Of a DNA stretch of 15,733 nt, positions 6,515-13,611 are shown piece after piece. Position 1 is the first letter of the stretch. Every line of letters begins with the position of its first letter. Made by a program: the position numbers and the translations under genes. The DNA lies in NCBI GenBank assembly GCA_937895785.1, contig CALBKW010000060.1, forward strand, positions 1 to 15,733, given 5' to 3'. The notes under the pieces are model-generated. The model did not search any database, was not told where the DNA came from, and saw only the letters and a list, made by a program, of their open reading frames with translations. This stretch comes from an uncultured Candidatus Melainabacteria bacterium. GTDB taxonomy: Bacteria > Cyanobacteriota > Vampirovibrionia > Gastranaerophilales > Gastranaerophilaceae.

Positions 6515-7390
6515 TTGAAAATTCAAGGTAGTAACAATGTAAACTTCGGTTGGAGTTGCGAAACTCATAAACAAATTATGAGAACCGCAATTAAAGATAT
6601 GCCTCAGTTTGCAAAATATCAAGACCTTATGGAGGATTACGTTCAAAGACCTGACCACGATGATATTGGATTCTTAGCCAATAAACACTTCTATTTTGGC
6701 GAAAAAATGCATACCGACACATTCAATAAAGAAAAATTTGATAATGTCGATGATTTTTACACCCAAACGGAAGAACCTGAAGAAACTCAAAACAACAAAA
6801 AAATTGATATAAAGAAATCAGCATTAGTCTTAGGTAAATCTATGTCTAGTGGTGTTGTTAACGCTTTCAGTAAAATTTTCAATACAAATGCTGTAAGCTT
6901 CATGGACTACAACGGAAAAAATAACGCCAAATACGCGTATAAAGAACAAATAGAAAAAATGGATGAAGCAATTGAAGATGAAGATGATGAATTAGCACTT
7001 CAAAATGCAGCTAGAGCTTGCCACTTCTTACAAGATGTTTCACAACCACAACACATAGAAGAAACTTCAACTCTTGGCAAAGCTATTGATTTAAAAATCC
7101 ATACTGATTACGAAAAATTTGCAGAAGACCACGCAGAAGAATTAGGTAATCAATTCGTAAAAACAGTAAGAAACCCTCGTTCTAGCATGAAATTATTTAC
7201 AGATACATTCATGGCAACTAAAGAAACAGGCAAAATTACCCGTGAAAATGAACCTCATTGGGACGAAATAACTAAAAAACAATTTGATATAGCTGTTCAA
7301 GCAACAAAGGAATTTTTACAAAACGTAAGTGACCAAATGGGACTTGAATACAGAGAAATTTGTGAACAAGAAAATCACCATCACGAATAA
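6515..7390 (+). CDS. Zinc-dependent phospholipase C-like protein
   Basis: The 291-residue protein shows the complete zinc-ligand pattern of the bacterial zinc phospholipase C / S1-P1 nuclease fold: Trp13 and His18 (WSCETH), an Asp in RPDHDD (45-50), His58 in KHFYFG, His170-x3-Asp174-x5-His180 in HFLQDVSQPQH, and His196-x3-Glu200 in HTDYEKF. The HFY and H-x3-D-x5-H signatures favour phospholipase C over nuclease. An acidic, low-complexity insertion lies at about 85-160, and the C-terminus is His-rich (ENHHHE). In this family the Trp is normally the first residue of the mature secreted enzyme and binds zinc through its free amino group; here it sits at position 13 behind a leader, MKIQGSNNVNFG, that is not a hydrophobic signal peptide. 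The start is TTG, chosen because GGAGGT (6503-6508) lies six bases upstream and no better start exists. Phospholipid substrate is inferred from family only. Confidence 0.82.
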   Translation: MKIQGSNNVNFGWSCETHKQIMRTAIKDMPQFAKYQDLMEDYVQRPDHDDIGFLANKHFYFGEKMHTDTFNKEKFDNVDDFYTQTEEPEETQNNKKIDIKKSALVLGKSMSSGVVNAFSKIFNTNAVSFMDYNGKNNAKYAYKEQIEKMDEAIEDEDDELALQNAARACHFLQDVSQPQHIEETSTLGKAIDLKIHTDYEKFAEDHAEELGNQFVKTVRNPRSSMKLFTDTFMATKETGKITRENEPHWDEITKKQFDIAVQATKEFLQNVSDQMGLEYREICEQENHHHE

Positions 7391-7420
7391 CTCTTATTTT
7401 GCTACAAAAAACTACCCCTT

Positions 7421-7456
7421 AACATTGTAAACAAAAGGTTTGCAAATGTTTTTGTT
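7421..7456 (+). terminator. Probable intrinsic terminator of the phospholipase C-like gene
   Basis: Left arm 7421-7432 (AACATTGTAAAC) pairs with right arm 7438-7450 (GTTTGCAAATGTT) over 12 pairs with one G-T wobble and one bulged A, loop AAAAG, followed by TTTGTT. It lies 30 bases after the stop codon. Confidence 0.6.
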
Positions 7457-7467
7457 CGTGTTACGAT
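7440..7467 (+). promoter_or_regulatory. Candidate promoter of rpsB-tsf
   Basis: A -35-like TTGCAA (7440-7445) is followed after 16 bp by TGT plus TACGAT (7462-7467), an extended -10 with two mismatches. A start near 7474 would give a leader of about 92 nt. The -35 box overlaps the preceding terminator hairpin. TATTAT at 7468-7473 is an alternative -10. Confidence 0.35.
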
Positions 7468-7473
7468 TATTAT

Positions 7474-7565
7474 GGATATGCTGGTCGATAGGTTAAACCC
7501 TAGTTTGCCAAGGCAAATGGAACAGTATTTCCCGTAGTAAAACACATAACAAAAGGAGAAGGAAG
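7474..7565 (+). promoter_or_regulatory. rpsB 5' leader with several small hairpins
   Basis: The untranslated region before rpsB holds short inverted repeats: TAGG/CCTA around 7488-7502, TTTGCC/GGCAAA around 7504-7516, and GGAA/TTCC around 7519-7532. It ends in the ribosome site AAAGGAGAAGG just before the ATG. Ribosomal protein S2 represses its own operon through the mRNA leader in several bacteria, so a regulatory leader is plausible here, but I cannot match it to a known structure. Confidence 0.35.
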
Positions 7566-8330
7566 ATGCCAGTAGCATCAATGATTGAACTTTTAGAAGC
7601 AGGTGTACATTTCGGTCACCAAACACAAAGATGGAATCCAAAAATGAAACCGTATATTTACGGTGCAAGAAACGGTATTTACGTAATCGACTTGAGAAAA
7701 ACAAGTGATTTATTAGATGCAGCTTACGATGTAGTAAGAGAATATGCAGCTAAAGGTAAAAACGTTTTATTCGTTGGTACAAAAAAACAAGCATCTGAAG
7801 TAGTTGCTCAAGAAGCAACAAGAGCAGGCGCTTATTATGTTAACAGAAGATGGTTAGGCGGTATGATGACTAACTTTGAAACAATCAAAACTCGTGTTAA
7901 CAAATTAAAAGAATATGAAAGTTTTATCGAAAGCGGTCAAATCGAAAAATTACCTAAAAAAGAACAAGCTCAAATTAACAAACAAATCGCTAAATTGAGC
8001 AAAACTTTAGGCGGTATTAAAGAAATGAGAGGTTTACCAGATATTTTATTCATCGTAGACCAACAAAAAGAAGATATCGCTATTCTTGAAGCTAAAAAAT
8101 TAGGCGTTCCTGTTATTTGCTTAGCTGATACAAACGCTGATCCTGATAACATCGACTACATTATCCCTGGTAATGATGATGCTATCCGCTCAGTACAATT
8201 AATCGCATCTAAATTAGCTGATGCTGTTTTAGAAGGTAAAGAGCTTCGTGCAAACAAAGCTGTTAACGCTTCTAAAGTAGAAGAAATCAAAGCTGAAGAT
8301 GCTGGTGTTACAGAAGAAGTTAAGGCATAA
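7566..8330 (+). CDS. rpsB: 30S ribosomal protein S2
   Basis: S2 is a structural protein of the small ribosomal subunit, needed for assembly of S1 onto the 30S body. The 254 residues fit the family length. Recognisable blocks are [19 protein letters not shown] (9-27), IYVIDLRKT (37-46), [29 protein letters not shown] and [31 protein letters not shown] Lys/Glu/Ala-rich tail closes the protein. The ATG is preceded by AAAGGAGAAGG. It is the first gene of the classical rpsB-tsf operon; its stop codon is followed 11 bases later by the tsf start, so translational coupling is likely. Confidence 0.98.
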   Translation: MPVASMIELLEAGVHFGHQTQRWNPKMKPYIYGARNGIYVIDLRKTSDLLDAAYDVVREYAAKGKNVLFVGTKKQASEVVAQEATRAGAYYVNRRWLGGMMTNFETIKTRVNKLKEYESFIESGQIEKLPKKEQAQINKQIAKLSKTLGGIKEMRGLPDILFIVDQQKEDIAILEAKKLGVPVICLADTNADPDNIDYIIPGNDDAIRSVQLIASKLADAVLEGKELRANKAVNASKVEEIKAEDAGVTEEVKA

Positions 8331-8341
8331 TGGAGGAAACA

Positions 8342-9202
8342 ATGAATATTACAGCTAGTATGGTAAAAGAACTTCGTGAGAAAACTGGCGCAGGCATGAT
8401 GGACTGCAAAAAAGCTCTTACTGAAGCTGATGGTGATATGGAAAAAGCAACTGAAGCTTTAAGACAAAAAGGTATCGCTTCTGCTGAAAAGAAAATGGGT
8501 AGAATCGCTGCTGAAGGTCTTGTAGCATCTTACGTTAACGATTCTGTTGGCGCTATGATTGAAGTTAACTGTGAAACAGACTTCGTTGCTAAGAACGCAG
8601 AATTCAAAGAATTATGCCAAAACTTAGCAGAATTAGTTGCTGAAGAAAAACCAGCAGACGTTGAAGCTTTACTTGCAACAACTTGCAAAAAATGCGGTAA
8701 AAAAATCGAAGATGTAATTAAAGAAAAAATCGCTTCTATCGGCGAAAAAATTACTATCAGAAGATTTGTTATCATGGAAGGCAACAACGCAACTTATATC
8801 CACAACGGTAAAATCGGCGTTCTTCTAAACACAGACAAACAAGAAGCTGAATTGATGAAAGACATCTGCTTACACATCGCTTCTTGCGCTCCTGAATTCT
8901 TATCAAGCGAAGATATCCCTGCAGAAGTAAGAGAAGAAGAAAAACGTATCGAAATGGGTAAAGAAGATTTAGCTAAAAAGCCTGAAAACATTAGAGAAAA
9001 AATCGTTGAAGGTCGTTTACACAAAATCTTAGCTCAAAAATGTTTGTTAGAACAAGCATTCGTTAAAGACCCAAGCCAAACAGTTGCTCAACTTATTGAA
9101 GGTAAATTAACTATCAACAAGTTCGTTAGATACACCTTAGGTGAAGGTTTAGAAAAACGTAACGAAAACTTCGCAGATGAAGTTATGAAACAAATCGGCT
9201 AA
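8342..9202 (+). CDS. tsf: Elongation factor Ts
   Basis: EF-Ts exchanges GDP for GTP on EF-Tu. The 286-residue protein starts MNITASMVKELREKTGAGMM, the usual N-terminal UBA-like domain, and carries the EF-Tu contact motif ETDFVAKN (78-85). The core dimer-like domains follow, and it ends with a helical C-terminus. The start at 8342 was chosen over an ATG at 8330 that overlaps the rpsB stop, because GGAGG (8332-8336) sits at the right distance from 8342 and would lie inside the longer reading frame. An unusual feature is CKKCGKK (C115-x2-C118), in a loop where EF-Ts proteins usually have no cysteine pair. A strong terminator follows 27 bases after the stop. Confidence 0.98.
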   Translation: MNITASMVKELREKTGAGMMDCKKALTEADGDMEKATEALRQKGIASAEKKMGRIAAEGLVASYVNDSVGAMIEVNCETDFVAKNAEFKELCQNLAELVAEEKPADVEALLATTCKKCGKKIEDVIKEKIASIGEKITIRRFVIMEGNNATYIHNGKIGVLLNTDKQEAELMKDICLHIASCAPEFLSSEDIPAEVREEEKRIEMGKEDLAKKPENIREKIVEGRLHKILAQKCLLEQAFVKDPSQTVAQLIEGKLTINKFVRYTLGEGLEKRNENFADEVMKQIG

Positions 9203-9229
9203 TAACAGCCTATTTGATTTAATACTTTT

Positions 9230-9266
9230 ACAGCGGTTCAAGTAAAACTTGAACCGCTGTTTTATT
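9230..9266 (+). terminator. Intrinsic terminator of rpsB-tsf
   Basis: A perfect 14-bp stem (arms ACAGCGGTTCAAGT at 9230-9243 and 9247-9260, loop AAA) is followed by TTTATT. It is a clean rho-independent terminator on the plus strand. Confidence 0.9.
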
Positions 9267-9283
9267 ACTAATCGATAAATATT

Positions 9284-9309
9284 AAAAAAGAGGACTTAAA
9301 AAGTCCTCT
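9284..9309 (-). terminator. Intrinsic terminator of rpmB
   Basis: A perfect 9-bp stem (AGAGGACTT at 9289-9297 with 9301-9309, loop AAA on plus) is followed on the minus strand by a run of T from 9288 to 9284. It lies 29 bases beyond the rpmB stop codon, back to back with the tsf terminator. Confidence 0.88.
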
Positions 9310-9338
9310 AAATTTTCTTTTCCTTATGTGTTATAAAA

Positions 9339-9530
9339 CTATACAGCTTTTTGAACTTTGTTTGCTTTTAAGCAAGATGAACATACTGTAATTTTCTTAA
9401 CAGAACCATTCATAACAACTTTAACATTTTGTAAGTTTGGAGCTTGTCTATGAACGTTTTGTTTATGAGAGAAAGTTACTTTTGCTGATTTTAAAGGTGT
9501 TTTACCACATACTTCACATTTTCTTGACAT
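9339..9530 (-). CDS. rpmB: 50S ribosomal protein L28, zinc-ribbon form
   Basis: A small basic protein of the large ribosomal subunit, 63 residues. The N-terminus MSRKCEVCGKTPL is diagnostic of L28, and the block SHKQNVHRQAPNLQNVKV matches the family. Two CxxC pairs (C5/C8 and C50/C53) form the zinc ribbon found in one of the two L28 types; zinc-free paralogues lack them. It is transcribed alone, with AAAGGA upstream of the ATG, its own promoter and its own terminator. Confidence 0.96.
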   Translation of the reverse strand: MSRKCEVCGKTPLKSAKVTFSHKQNVHRQAPNLQNVKVVMNGSVKKITVCSSCLKANKVQKAV

Positions 9531-9563
9531 AATTTTTTCCTTTTCTAGCTGTTATATGTATAT

Positions 9564-9592
9564 AGAATATACCAAATACATTTGTTTTACAA
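9564..9592 (-). promoter_or_regulatory. Candidate promoter of rpmB
   Basis: On minus a -35-like TTGTAA (9587-9592) is followed after 17 bp by TATTCT (9564-9569). An overlapping alternative is TGG plus TATATT (9566-9571), an extended -10 after 15 bp. The leader would be about 28 nt and carries AAAGGA. Confidence 0.45.
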
Positions 9593-9605
9593 GTATTTAT
9601 TAAAA

Positions 9606-11138
9606 TTATTTAATAGAAAACTCTTTCAATAACAAGACTTGTACTTCTCCAGGAGCTAAGATACTGTTAATACGGCTTTTTGAAACTTCAGGAATATCAT
9701 CCATTTTTATTGGAACTATTGTTGTTCTCTCATTTAAGTGTGGAACGACAACTTTCACATTTTGCATGTTTGCAAAGTCCATGTTTCCTAAAACAATTAC
9801 TGTATTATTACCACCTGAACGAGCATAGGCAATTACATTATCTGAGTTTGCTTGAAGAGGTACAAAGTTTGCATTAGGAACATTTATATTCATCATATAT
9901 TTAAATTTATTAGCAAGAACAAAGTTTTGCATTACTCTGCCATCTGTACCTTCTGGTTTTCTTGAGAAATTAAAAATATCTAACTTGCCACGGTGAGCAA
10001 AGTAGAAATCGTCATCTGTAAATGTCTTTTTAGCACGTTTATTTTCCCAAGGATATTGATAATCATCACCAAATTGAAAACCGTCTACAAAGTATGAGTT
10101 CAATGGTAATGTCGCATTTAGCCAAGCAATCATAATCGAATATTGAGGTCCATTAATTAAAATTGGACTTACTGAATCATGTGTTGCAAAACTACCTATG
10201 CTTGATTTAATTAATTTATATTTTGAGAATAGTTTTTGATTAAAGAAAACTTGATCATATAGATTTTTTGCAAGTTTCCAGTCATTAAATCTTGAATACC
10301 CCCCATAGTAACCATCAAATCCTGCCTCTAAAAGCTTATTATAAGGTGTGAATTCAAAGTTTTTAGACATTTGTGTATCTTTATCAGTAGCTTGAGCTAA
10401 AAATAAGAATTGAGGGCTTTTTGCTCTTGCGTATGAGATTAACTCAACCCAAAAGTCATAAGGCTTCATTGACGCATTACTTGCAACTACGCCATCAGCA
10501 CCTATTGCAATCATCATATCTATAAACTTTTTGTATTCATTAACAACATCAAGATTTAAACGACCGTTACGACCAACATTCAAAACTCTAACATCAGTCC
10601 AATCTGCAGGAATGATAGGAGTTGCAATATCTTTTTTCAAAAACATATCTGAATGTTTTAAGTAATAATCGTAAGATGCACAAGACGGTAAATCTACAAT
10701 CACTCTAATTTTACGTCTATGTGCTTCATCTATAAATCTTATTGCTTGTTGTTTAGGTTTTAATTTTGATTTTTTACTTGCTAATTGAGGATTAATATCA
10801 TCAAAGCCATTTAGTGCATACAATGAGCCTGCAGTACCGATAGCCTTAATTTTACCTACAGGTGTAATTGGTAGCAAGTGAATTGTATTAACACCTTGCA
10901 AAGACAATTGGTCTAATCTATCAATTGCATTGATAAAATTACCTCTTTCTTCGCCTAAATTTTCTTCAATAATACCGTTTTTATTCAAATCTTTAGCGTT
11001 AAAATTACGAATATTTATTGCCATAATTACGGCAGAATTAGCTTGAAAAACACTTCTAGCATCATTTAACCAAACAGTCGCAGCCTGAGCATTTATTCCC
11101 AACGCTAATATAATCAATGTTAATAATATTTTCTTCAT
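9606..11138 (-). CDS. Secreted GH13 alpha-amylase-like protein, probably without normal catalytic residues
   Basis: The 510-residue protein begins with a signal peptide (MKKILLTLIILALGINAQAA), so it is exported. It resembles the (beta/alpha)8 domain of glycoside hydrolase family 13: residues 51-92 (DLNKNGIIEEN...INAIDRLDQLSLQGVNTIHLLPI) match the first strand and helix, and YALNGFDDINPQL (107-119) matches the GYDVxDYxxIxP region. Region I appears as VIVDLPSCASYD (147-157). Region II reads GADGVVASNA (213-222), where family members have GxDGFRxDxA, so the nucleophile Asp is Ser220 and the preceding Arg is Val. Region III, LFLAQATD (245-252), lacks the acid Glu. Region IV keeps the His-Asp pair, ATHDSVSP (318-325). 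The C-terminal 110 residues look like the usual beta-sandwich domain. It may be a binding protein or pseudoenzyme; loss of catalysis is inferred from a by-eye alignment. An upstream in-frame ATG, 22 codons earlier, is rejected because it would bury the signal peptide. Confidence 0.78.
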   Translation of the reverse strand: MKKILLTLIILALGINAQAATVWLNDARSVFQANSAVIMAINIRNFNAKDLNKNGIIEENLGEERGNFINAIDRLDQLSLQGVNTIHLLPITPVGKIKAIGTAGSLYALNGFDDINPQLASKKSKLKPKQQAIRFIDEAHRRKIRVIVDLPSCASYDYYLKHSDMFLKKDIATPIIPADWTDVRVLNVGRNGRLNLDVVNEYKKFIDMMIAIGADGVVASNASMKPYDFWVELISYARAKSPQFLFLAQATDKDTQMSKNFEFTPYNKLLEAGFDGYYGGYSRFNDWKLAKNLYDQVFFNQKLFSKYKLIKSSIGSFATHDSVSPILINGPQYSIMIAWLNATLPLNSYFVDGFQFGDDYQYPWENKRAKKTFTDDDFYFAHRGKLDIFNFSRKPEGTDGRVMQNFVLANKFKYMMNINVPNANFVPLQANSDNVIAYARSGGNNTVIVLGNMDFANMQNVKVVVPHLNERTTIVPIKMDDIPEVSKSRINSILAPGEVQVLLLKEFSIK

Positions 11139-11163
11139 TTGTATATTTCCCCAATCTTTTCCC

Positions 11164-11172
11164 ATTTTATCA
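11164..11172 (-). promoter_or_regulatory. Extended -10 promoter of the GH13-like gene
   Basis: The minus strand reads TGATAAAAT (11164-11172), a TGn plus TAAAAT element identical to those before lptC and secD. It sits between the secF terminator hairpin and the GH13-like start, predicting a short leader of about 20 nt that contains TTGGGGAAA. Confidence 0.55.
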
Positions 11173-11216
11173 GAAAACGAAAGCATGCTACAAACTTTTA
11201 ACAATTCGTAGCATGC
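11173..11216 (-). terminator. Probable terminator of secD-secF
   Basis: Perfect 9-bp arms GCATGCTAC (11183-11191) and GTAGCATGC (11208-11216) enclose a 16-base AT-rich loop, and the minus strand continues TTTCGTTTTC. It lies 31 bases past the secF stop. The long loop and interrupted T run make it weaker than the tsf terminator. Confidence 0.6.
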
Positions 11217-11247
11217 AATCTATAATATTATTAAATTTTAGCGTTTA

Positions 11248-12213
11248 TTAAGCTCTTTTAGGCTGAGCTTTCTTATCTCTCCAGAAATCAATCAACATAC
11301 TTGCAAAGAAAATACTTGAATAAGTACCAATTGCTATACCTAAAATCATTGCCAAAACGAAATCTCTAGTTGTTACACCGCCAAAGAAATATAATGCCAT
11401 CAATGTAATTAAAGTTGTTAATGATGTATTAATACTTCTTGCCATTGTTTGAGTAACACTTGCATTTACAATTTCGCCAAATGACATTTTCTTAGCATAA
11501 TATCTTAAATTTTCACGAATACGGTCAAAAACAACAATTGTATCGTGTACAGAGAAACCAATTACTGTCAAAATCGCAGTTAAGAATAAGCCATCTACTT
11601 GAACGCCACAGAATAGACCTAACAATGCAAATACACCAACTACAAACACAACATCGTGAATTAATGCTAAAATTGCACATACTGCAAAGTCAAATTGGAA
11701 TCTGAATGATAAATAGGCTACGATACCTAAGCATGCCAACCCTAAGGCTATTAAGGAATTTTTGAACAATTCATTACCTAATGTTGGTCCGATAGAGTTT
11801 GTAGATAACAATTCTGAATTTTTATATTCTTTTTGCATTATTGAAGTTACGTTAGATACAACATTTTCTTTATCCATACCTTCAATAAATTTAGTTCTGA
11901 TAGAGATGATATCTTGAGTTTTTGCATTTTTATCTTCACTTACATTGATAATTTGTAACGCTGGAGCTTCTACACCAGCATTAATCAAGTTAGTTCTCAA
12001 ATCTGCTAATTTATTATTATCAACTTTTTGATCTACTGAATATTGAAGAATTGTACCACCAGTGTAGTCAATCCCCAATTTTAATGGTGAATGATTTGGA
12101 TTGATAATTGCCGCATAAATCATTGCGATAATACCAGGTAATAACAATATTGTTGTTAATCCCATCCAAACCCATCTATATTTTACAACGTTAATTATAT
12201 GTCTACCTTCCAT
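11248..12213 (-). CDS. secF: Protein translocase subunit SecF
   Basis: SecF works with SecD in the inner membrane, using the proton gradient to help pull proteins through SecYEG. The 321 residues have the normal SecF layout: a first transmembrane helix (about 15-36), the LGIDYTGGTIL motif (46-56) opening the periplasmic domain, and five C-terminal membrane helices from about 152 on. The highly conserved VIGFSVHDTIVVFDRIREN (217-235) contains the conserved Asp224. The start is supported by GAGGT, which overlaps the secD stop codon; only 10 bp separate the genes, so the two are translationally linked. The C-terminus is short and basic (WRDKKAQPKRA). Confidence 0.97.
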   Translation of the reverse strand: MEGRHIINVVKYRWVWMGLTTILLLPGIIAMIYAAIINPNHSPLKLGIDYTGGTILQYSVDQKVDNNKLADLRTNLINAGVEAPALQIINVSEDKNAKTQDIISIRTKFIEGMDKENVVSNVTSIMQKEYKNSELLSTNSIGPTLGNELFKNSLIALGLACLGIVAYLSFRFQFDFAVCAILALIHDVVFVVGVFALLGLFCGVQVDGLFLTAILTVIGFSVHDTIVVFDRIRENLRYYAKKMSFGEIVNASVTQTMARSINTSLTTLITLMALYFFGGVTTRDFVLAMILGIAIGTYSSIFFASMLIDFWRDKKAQPKRA

Positions 12214-12223
12214 TTTTACCTCA

Positions 12224-13525
12224 CTAATCTAAAACGCCAAATTTAGCTTTTTCGCGTTTAGTTTCTTCTGCAACATAAGCCTTACCAATTTCGTTTTTGC
12301 TTAAACCGAATAAAGCTGGATATTTTAATTCACCTGTACCAAAGATTAAGTGCATAAAGTTTTTAGTAATAGTAATAGCACTGAACATTGATACCGCTGT
12401 ACCTAGAGCAAGTGTTAAAGCAAAACCTTTTACAACGCTTGTACCTAAGCAATAAAGAATTATACAAGTAATAATTGTTGACATATTTGAGTCGAAAATA
12501 CTTGTAAATGCTCTGTCAAAACCAGCATTAATTGCTGTAAATAAAGTTCTGCCAGCTCTTAATTCTTCTTTTGTTCTTTCAAAAATAAGAATATTAGCAT
12601 CTACAGCCATACCGATTGATAAGATGAAACCTGCAATACCTGCTAATGTAAGAGTTACAGGGATTTGTTTAAATAATGCAAATAACATCAAGCTGTATAA
12701 AATCAATGCTACGTCTGCAATTACCCCTGGTAAACGGTAATAGAATGCCATAAATAACATTACAAACCCCAAACCTATTACACCAGCAATTTTAGATTTT
12801 TCAATACTGTCAGCACCTAATGTAGGTCCTACTGTATTTTCTTCAATAATTTTGGCTGGAACAGGCAATGCACCTGCGTTTAACAAATCAACCATTTCTT
12901 TTGCTTCTTCTAAAGCAAATCCGTTGTCACCACCTGAAATTTGAGCTCTACCACCAATAATTGGTTCTCTAATTACAGGAGCTGAAGTTAATTCGCCGTT
13001 AAAGAAAATTGCCATTGGTTTACCAACTAATTGTTGAGTTAAATCTGCAAATTTTCTTGTACCCTTGTCATTAAATTCCAAATCAACAACCCATTGACCG
13101 TTTGAGCTTGTGCTTAAAGAAGCACGATTTAAATCGTTACCTGTTAAACCTGTATCAACCCATTTACCAGAGTTGTCTGGAACTTCTTTTTTAAATGCTA
13201 ATTCTGCAGTTTCACCTAAGAATTTTTTAGCTTGTTTTAAGTCTTTAACTGCAGGAATTTCTACTACTAATCTCTTTTCGCCTTGTCTTTGAACTACAGT
13301 TTCAGCTACACCAAGTTTGTTAACACGGTTTTCAATTGCGAATTGCAAACTATCCATCATTTCAGGAGTGATTTTTGCAACAGTTGCTGAAGTTTGAGCT
13401 TCTAAAACAAGTCTTGAGCCTCCAACTAGGTCTAAACCTAGTTTTGTTGGTTTTAAGCAAATGATAGCAATTGATACGATTGCAATCGCTACGATAGCCC
13501 AAAATAATAAAATTTTATTCTTCAT
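12224..13525 (-). CDS. secD: Protein translocase subunit SecD
   Basis: This is the partner of SecF in the Sec accessory complex. The 433 residues are short compared with the roughly 600 of the enterobacterial protein but close to the compact form of several other phyla. Visible parts are the first membrane helix (about 5-24), the KLGLDLVGGSRLVLEA motif (28-43), a periplasmic region up to about 240 with P1-type and small head parts, then a membrane block from 244 with GMAVDANILIFERTKEEL (305-322) and Asp309 at the conserved place. The start has AAGGAAAAGG just upstream. It is followed directly by secF. dapA lies 86 bp upstream on the same strand, and a promoter-like element in that gap suggests separate transcription. 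Confidence 0.97.
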   Translation of the reverse strand: MKNKILLFWAIVAIAIVSIAIICLKPTKLGLDLVGGSRLVLEAQTSATVAKITPEMMDSLQFAIENRVNKLGVAETVVQRQGEKRLVVEIPAVKDLKQAKKFLGETAELAFKKEVPDNSGKWVDTGLTGNDLNRASLSTSSNGQWVVDLEFNDKGTRKFADLTQQLVGKPMAIFFNGELTSAPVIREPIIGGRAQISGGDNGFALEEAKEMVDLLNAGALPVPAKIIEENTVGPTLGADSIEKSKIAGVIGLGFVMLFMAFYYRLPGVIADVALILYSLMLFALFKQIPVTLTLAGIAGFILSIGMAVDANILIFERTKEELRAGRTLFTAINAGFDRAFTSIFDSNMSTIITCIILYCLGTSVVKGFALTLALGTAVSMFSAITITKNFMHLIFGTGELKYPALFGLSKNEIGKAYVAEETKREKAKFGVLD

Positions 13526-13572
13526 ATCCTTTTCCTTATATATATTATATAAAATATAAATTGTATAACTCT

Positions 13573-13581
13573 ATTTTATCA
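13573..13581 (-). promoter_or_regulatory. Extended -10 promoter of secD-secF
   Basis: The minus strand reads TGATAAAAT (13573-13581). It lies in the right arm of an AT-rich imperfect inverted repeat (TATTTTA...TAAAATA, about 13573-13604) between dapA and secD. The leader would be about 40 nt. A second possible -10, TATAAT at 13544-13549, lies closer to the start. Confidence 0.45.
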
Positions 13582-13611
13582 AAAATATTTTTTGTAAAAT
13601 AACCTAACTGT

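Noticed and set aside
6455..6658. Open reading frame antisense to the start of the phospholipase C-like gene
   Set aside because: It overlaps a gene with a full family motif set, has no ribosome site and its translation resembles no protein; other antisense frames inside uvrA, tsf, secD and trpS were rejected for the same reason.
8330..8341. tsf start at the ATG overlapping the rpsB stop codon
   Set aside because: The GGAGG at 8332-8336 serves the ATG at 8342, where the conserved EF-Ts N-terminus begins.
11139..11204. N-terminal extension of the GH13-like protein by 22 residues
   Set aside because: It would place the signal peptide internally and its codons cover the promoter element and terminator hairpin.
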